Assembly (NCBI GenBank): GCA_947169395.1
Contig: CAMVPJ010000003.1
Location: 1-64,000 of the forward strand
Direction: 5' to 3'
DNA: 64,000 bases
Source of the DNA: an uncultured Caryophanales bacterium
GTDB lineage: Bacteria > Bacillota_I > Bacilli_A > RF39 > UBA660
The notes under the pieces are model-generated. The model did no database searches, had not been told where the DNA came from, and was given only the letters and a program-made list of their open reading frames with translations. The position numbers and the translations under genes were made by a program. Of this stretch, positions 60,824 through 64,000 are shown one piece after another; position 1 is the stretch's first letter, and each line of letters begins with the position of its first letter.

Positions 60824-61404
60824 CTTATATATATTTCCTTAATTATATTAAATGATTTAATATGATTATTTAGTTTTTCTTTTATTATATTTAGTTTATC
60901 TATTGATATTTCAAATATAATAGATATTATATCGTTGTACTCTTTACTTATAATTGTAATATCCTTTAATATATATTCTACATCTTTAATAGAATTGTAA
61001 TCTAATGATATTTCTATATTATAGCCTTCAACTAATTCAGTTATATTATCATTAATTACTTCAATTGCGCTATTAGAATAAGCTCGAGTAAGTCCTCCTG
61101 CTCCTAGTTTAATACCTCCAAAATATCTTATAACGACAACAAGTACACAGTTTAAGTTGTTTTTACTTATTACATTATATATAGGTAGTCCGGCTGTATT
61201 ATTAGGTTCACCATCATCACTATATTTAATATTATTATTAATTATATATGCAAAACATACGTGAGTTGCATCACTATATTCATCTTTTATATTATTAATT
61301 ATACTATTTACTTCATTAATATCAGTTACAAAGTATGATTTAGATATAAACTTAGATTTATTTATTATAATAGTTTTTTCAATATTATTCTTTACGGTAT
61401 ACAT
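60817..61404 (-). CDS. YigZ/IMPACT family protein
   Basis: A 195-residue protein. Signatures are K-S-K-F-I-S, A-T-H-V-C-F-A-Y-I, S-D-D-G-E-P-N-N-T-A-G-L-P-I and V-V-V-I-R-Y-F-G-G-I-K-L-G-A-G-G-L-T-R-A-Y. The usual E-P-x-G-T-A-G has Asn in place of Gly. Start set at 61404 after GGTGAT; an upstream frame lacks a site. Linked to translation regulation by homology to IMPACT; function unproven. Confidence 0.88.
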   Translation of the reverse strand: MYTVKNNIEKTIIINKSKFISKSYFVTDINEVNSIINNIKDEYSDATHVCFAYIINNNIKYSDDGEPNNTAGLPIYNVISKNNLNCVLVVVIRYFGGIKLGAGGLTRAYSNSAIEVINDNITELVEGYNIEISLDYNSIKDVEYILKDITIISKEYNDIISIIFEISIDKLNIIKEKLNNHIKSFNIIKEIYIRK

Positions 61405-61453
61405 AAAATCACCAAGAAAATTATAAATTATAAATTTGTTTTCGTCAATATAA

Positions 61454-61482
61454 TTGACAAAGAGCATTATTTATTATAAAAT
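61454..61482 (+). promoter_or_regulatory. Promoter for the dockerin protein gene
   Basis: TTGACA (61454-61459) and TAAAAT (61477-61482) have a 17-base spacer. Confidence 0.65.
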
Positions 61483-61517
61483 GTTTATAGTTAGTATAGT
61501 AAATGTAGAAGGTGATT

Positions 61518-62945
61518 ATGTTGACACGAAAGAAGAATAATAGGGTAACATTAATAATAGTTATATCTTTTATAATATTATTAATAGCGTTTATGGTATA
61601 TGAGTTGATTGCTAGAAGTACTGGTATGAAGAGTTTAATGGGTAATTCTATTACAACTAGTTTTTATTATTGCGAGGATAACACTTATACTTTAAGTGAT
61701 AATAAGTGTGTGAAAAGTGAGACTGCTCAGTCTAATATGTTAGGTGATGTAAATCAAGATGGTAAAGTAGATAATAGTGATTTAGAGTTGCTTAACAAGT
61801 ATTTAGCTAAAACTATTGATTTATCAGAGATACAATTAATGGCAGCTGATGTTAATAGCGATGGAATACTTAGTGTTGGAGATGCTGAGAATATTCGTCT
61901 TTATGTAACTGGTCATAATAGTGGTAGTGAGTACTTATCTAAGATTGGTGTAGCTATTGTATGTCCTAAAGAGTATACAGATAAAGATAATGTATGTGTT
62001 AAAGAAACTGTAGTTGATGCTAAGTATGCTAATTATAAAAGAGGAGATATTAATTTAGATGGTACTATTAATACAACTGATTTAGATTTGCTTAGTAAGT
62101 ATTTAAAAAAACAAGCTAACTTAAATTCAGTACAAGTTAATGTTGCTGATTATAATAATAGTGGTAATGTTGATAATAATGATTTATATGAGCTTGAAGA
62201 GTATTTAAATAGTGAGGTTACTAAGATTAATACTCTAGGTGATATTAATAATGATAATGTAATTGATTCTAATGATGTAATACTTCTTGATAAATATGTA
62301 GCTAAGCAAATTACTTTGACTAAGGAACAGGTTAATTATGCAGATATTAATAATGATGGAGTAATAGATAATAATGATGTAGATGCTCTTGCTAAAGTTA
62401 TTTCTGATTATTATCAGGTAGGAGATGTTAATCTAGATGGTAAAATAAATATTGATGATGTAACTCTTTTACAAAACATGTTTAATGGAGTAGTAGCGGC
62501 TACTAAAGTACAATTAAATCTATGTGATATAAATGGTGATAGTGTACTAGATAATAATGATATGGTTGCTCTTAGAAATAAAGTTGGAAGTAATGCTAAA
62601 TATCAGAAGGGTGATGTTAACTTAGATGGTAAAGTTACTCATGAAGATGTTACCATTATTGAAAACTATATTTTAAAGAAAACAGAACTTACAATTGAAC
62701 AGTTAAATTATGCTGATTATAATGGGGATTCTACTGTTGATAATAAAGATGCAAATAGTCTAGCTAAAGCTATTGCTTCTAAGTTTAAAGCAGGAGATAT
62801 CAATATGGATGGTAAAGTTAATATGCTTGATGCTAATATGCTAAGTAAGTATATATCAAAACTAATAGAACTTGATACAACACAAAAAATTCTTGCAGAT
62901 ATTAATGGTGATGGAAAAATTAATGCAAGTGACTTAAAAAAGTAA
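61518..62945 (+). CDS. Membrane-anchored protein with six tandem dockerin modules
   Basis: A 475-residue protein. A signal anchor (~10-32) is followed by a Cys-pair segment (Y-Y-C-E-D-N-T-Y-T-L-S-D-N-K-C-V-K) repeated after the first module (I-V-C-P-K-E-Y-T-D-K-D-N-V-C-V-K). Six dockerin I-like modules of ~57 residues follow, each with two Ca-binding loops of the G-D-V-N-x-D-G-x-V/I-x-x-x-D and A-D-x-N-x-D-G type; the last is cut short by the stop. There is no catalytic domain. It could be a surface hub for cohesin-bearing proteins. Confidence 0.85.
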   Translation: MLTRKKNNRVTLIIVISFIILLIAFMVYELIARSTGMKSLMGNSITTSFYYCEDNTYTLSDNKCVKSETAQSNMLGDVNQDGKVDNSDLELLNKYLAKTIDLSEIQLMAADVNSDGILSVGDAENIRLYVTGHNSGSEYLSKIGVAIVCPKEYTDKDNVCVKETVVDAKYANYKRGDINLDGTINTTDLDLLSKYLKKQANLNSVQVNVADYNNSGNVDNNDLYELEEYLNSEVTKINTLGDINNDNVIDSNDVILLDKYVAKQITLTKEQVNYADINNDGVIDNNDVDALAKVISDYYQVGDVNLDGKINIDDVTLLQNMFNGVVAATKVQLNLCDINGDSVLDNNDMVALRNKVGSNAKYQKGDVNLDGKVTHEDVTIIENYILKKTELTIEQLNYADYNGDSTVDNKDANSLAKAIASKFKAGDINMDGKVNMLDANMLSKYISKLIELDTTQKILADINGDGKINASDLKK

Positions 62946-62961
62946 GATGATTCTTACTTTT
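62936..62961. terminator. Bidirectional terminator between dockerin and tetR genes
   Basis: AAAAGTAAG pairs with CTTACTTTT across six bases; both genes end within it. Confidence 0.75.
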
Positions 62962-63559
62962 CTTTTATTATTCTTCTAATTGCTGAGTATAAATATGGTT
63001 TATATTCTTCTATTTTAAGTGGTTTATTCTTAGTAATTGATGTAAATATAGTAGAAGATGTTAACTCTATTATCATAAATAGTGTAACATCAGGATTCTT
63101 TAACTTTATATTATGTTTCTTAAGCCCTTTTATAAATATTTCTTTAATTCCTGTTTTATTGTCATTAATTATTTCATTAACATCAGAGTATATTCCAAGG
63201 GATAAATCTTTTTCAATAAAGTTAATTAGTGTTTTATCATTAGATACTATATTTATTATATAATCAATTATAAATATTAATTGGTCTTCAAAATTAATAA
63301 TTACATTCTTATTTAAATTATCTAATGCTTCTTTAAATAATTGCTGTGATTTTTTAATAATTAATTTATTCTGTAAGTCATATTTATCTTTAAAATATAA
63401 GTAAAAAGTACCTTTCGCAACTCCTGCATCATCAACTATATCTTGAATAGATGTAGTATTTATTCCTTTTTCTGTAAATAGTTTATATGCAGATAATAAT
63501 AATTTATTCTCTTTTTCTTGTTTTTTCTCTTCTATCTTAGATAATATTATTCCTTTCAC
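62954..63559 (-). CDS. TetR/AcrR-family transcriptional regulator
   Basis: A 201-residue repressor. The helix-turn-helix at ~18-62 reads L-L-L-S-A-Y-K-L-F-T-E-K-G ... T-S-I-Q-D-I-V-D-D-A-G-V-A-K-G-T-F-Y-L-Y-F-K-D-K, a textbook TetR N-terminus; the C-terminal ligand domain is helical and specific. GTG 63559 follows AGGA by nine bases; earlier codons lie downstream of the predicted transcription start but lack a site. A palindrome sits between its own -35 and -10, so autorepression is likely. Confidence 0.88.
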   Translation of the reverse strand: MKGIILSKIEEKKQEKENKLLLSAYKLFTEKGINTTSIQDIVDDAGVAKGTFYLYFKDKYDLQNKLIIKKSQQLFKEALDNLNKNVIINFEDQLIFIIDYIINIVSNDKTLINFIEKDLSLGIYSDVNEIINDNKTGIKEIFIKGLKKHNIKLKNPDVTLFMIIELTSSTIFTSITKNKPLKIEEYKPYLYSAIRRIIKEK

Positions 63560-63578
63560 ATAATCACGTCCTAGAAGA

Positions 63579-63607
63579 ATTTTATAATAAAATTTATTAT
63601 AAGTCAA
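63579..63607 (-). promoter_or_regulatory. tetR promoter with embedded palindromic operator
   Basis: On the minus strand TTGACT (63607-63602) and TAAAAT (63584-63579) have a 17-base spacer. The spacer region 63582-63602 is a perfect inverted repeat with 10-base arms TTATAATAAA and one central A, the expected position for a repressor site. Confidence 0.65.
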
Positions 63608-63633
63608 TTTCGAAAAAAATAATTAAAACTTCA

Positions 63634-63662
63634 TTGCTTATGAATTATAAATATGATAAAAT
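63634..63662 (+). promoter_or_regulatory. Promoter for yqeG
   Basis: TTGCTT (63634-63639) and TAAAAT (63657-63662) have a 17-base spacer. Confidence 0.6.
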
Positions 63663-63686
63663 TAATTTAAGAATGTTGGTGATTTA

Positions 63687-64000
63687 ATGGAAAAGTATGT
63701 ACCTGATTTATATCAGAAAAATATATATGAAATCAATTATAAAAATTTAACTAATAGGGGTATTAAGTTTTTAATATTTGATCTAGATAATACTATCGCG
63801 CTACTTTTGGAGCGCCACGCAAGTGATGATGCTAAAAAACTATTTGATAAGTTAAAGAAAAAGTTTAAAATAATAATTGCCTCTAATAGTATTGGTGCGC
63901 GTGTTAAAGTGTTTGCTAATGATTTAGGAATTGATTATATAAGTAACTGTAGAAAGCCTAAGGCTAAAGAGCTAGAAAAATATGTATTAAATTCAGGATA
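63687..64000 (+). CDS. yqeG: YqeG family HAD IIIA phosphatase (3' end outside window)
   Basis: The first 104 codons are present. Y-V-P-D-L-Y-Q-K-N-I-Y-E-I near the start and F-D-L-D-N-T-I-A (HAD motif I with two Asp), A-S-N-S (motif II) and C-R-K-P-K-A (Lys of motif III) match YqeG, related to phosphatidylglycerophosphate phosphatases. If it has that activity it would follow PgsA in phospholipid synthesis. Truncated by the window edge, not by mutation. Confidence 0.85.
   Translation, partial: MEKYVPDLYQKNIYEINYKNLTNRGIKFLIFDLDNTIALLLERHASDDAKKLFDKLKKKFKIIIASNSIGARVKVFANDLGIDYISNCRKPKAKELEKYVLNSG

Noticed and set aside
61740..62945. Repeat array resembling CRISPR or DNA satellite
   Set aside because: The ~170-base periodicity is at protein level (dockerin modules); the DNA units are not near-identical.

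Overview
This window comes from a very AT-rich, low-GC Gram-positive chromosome. Gene content (gpsB next to rnpB, dnaD-nth, the ymfF/ymfH-type peptidase pair, rodZ-like-pgsA, clpC, bS21) and near-consensus TTGACA-N17-TATAAT promoters point to an uncultured gut Bacillota of the Bacilli/Mollicutes-related type (RF39/Erysipelotrichia-like). That placement is inferred from gene content only. TGA is used as a stop and TGG as Trp, so the code is the standard bacterial one. MurC, LspA, lipoproteins and a glycolipid glycosyltransferase indicate a walled monoderm cell.

Layout: 0-5 kb holds a CFI-box protein, two zinc-ribbon membrane proteins, tRNA-Met and a large unknown protein. 5-6 kb holds a type IV pilin-like protein behind a poly-T promoter. 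6-15 kb is housekeeping (nagZ, prmC, rnhB, glycosyltransferase, MBL hydrolase, deoD, M16 pair, secG). 15-23 kb is a Tad-type pilus/secretion operon (two TadE-like proteins, CpaE-like, CpaF, TadB-like, TadC-like) interrupted by three members of an expanded surface-protein family. 23-27.5 kb has murC and two more family loci. 27.5-33.3 kb has pyruvate:ferredoxin oxidoreductase, unknown proteins and rpsU. 33-38 kb is accessory (RhuM remnant, KilA-N, nucleotide-salvage-like and GNAT genes). 38-45.5 kb is core (yqeY, trpS, lspA, rluD, dnaD, nth, gpsB, rnpB, rodZ-like, pgsA, a SpoIVFA/SpoIVFB-like pair). 45.6-46.7 kb is the second pilin-like gene behind a second poly-T promoter. 46.7-57 kb has peptidases, a Cse60-like protein, clpC, unknown proteins, tRNA-Glu and two NlpC/P60 cell-wall enzymes. 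57-64 kb has rpsB-tsf, an unusual tandem ThyX, a YigZ protein, a membrane protein with six dockerin modules, a TetR regulator with its palindromic operator, and the start of yqeG.

The most notable system is a family of at least eight copies of one extracellular domain (DUF6273-like, ending in V-R-P-V) at seven loci. Two copies are carried on type IV pilin N-termini. Five loci use a signal peptide plus a C-terminal V-(P/A)-(N/D)-T / TM / basic tail. Both pilin-headed genes have long T homopolymers exactly between -35 and -10, the architecture of slipped-strand phase variation. Three of the five membrane-anchored loci are interrupted by a single lesion each (A7 frameshift, TAG, TGA). Three loci lie inside the Tad operon. 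I infer a variable surface-display repertoire linked to a pilus machine; this needs population data to confirm.
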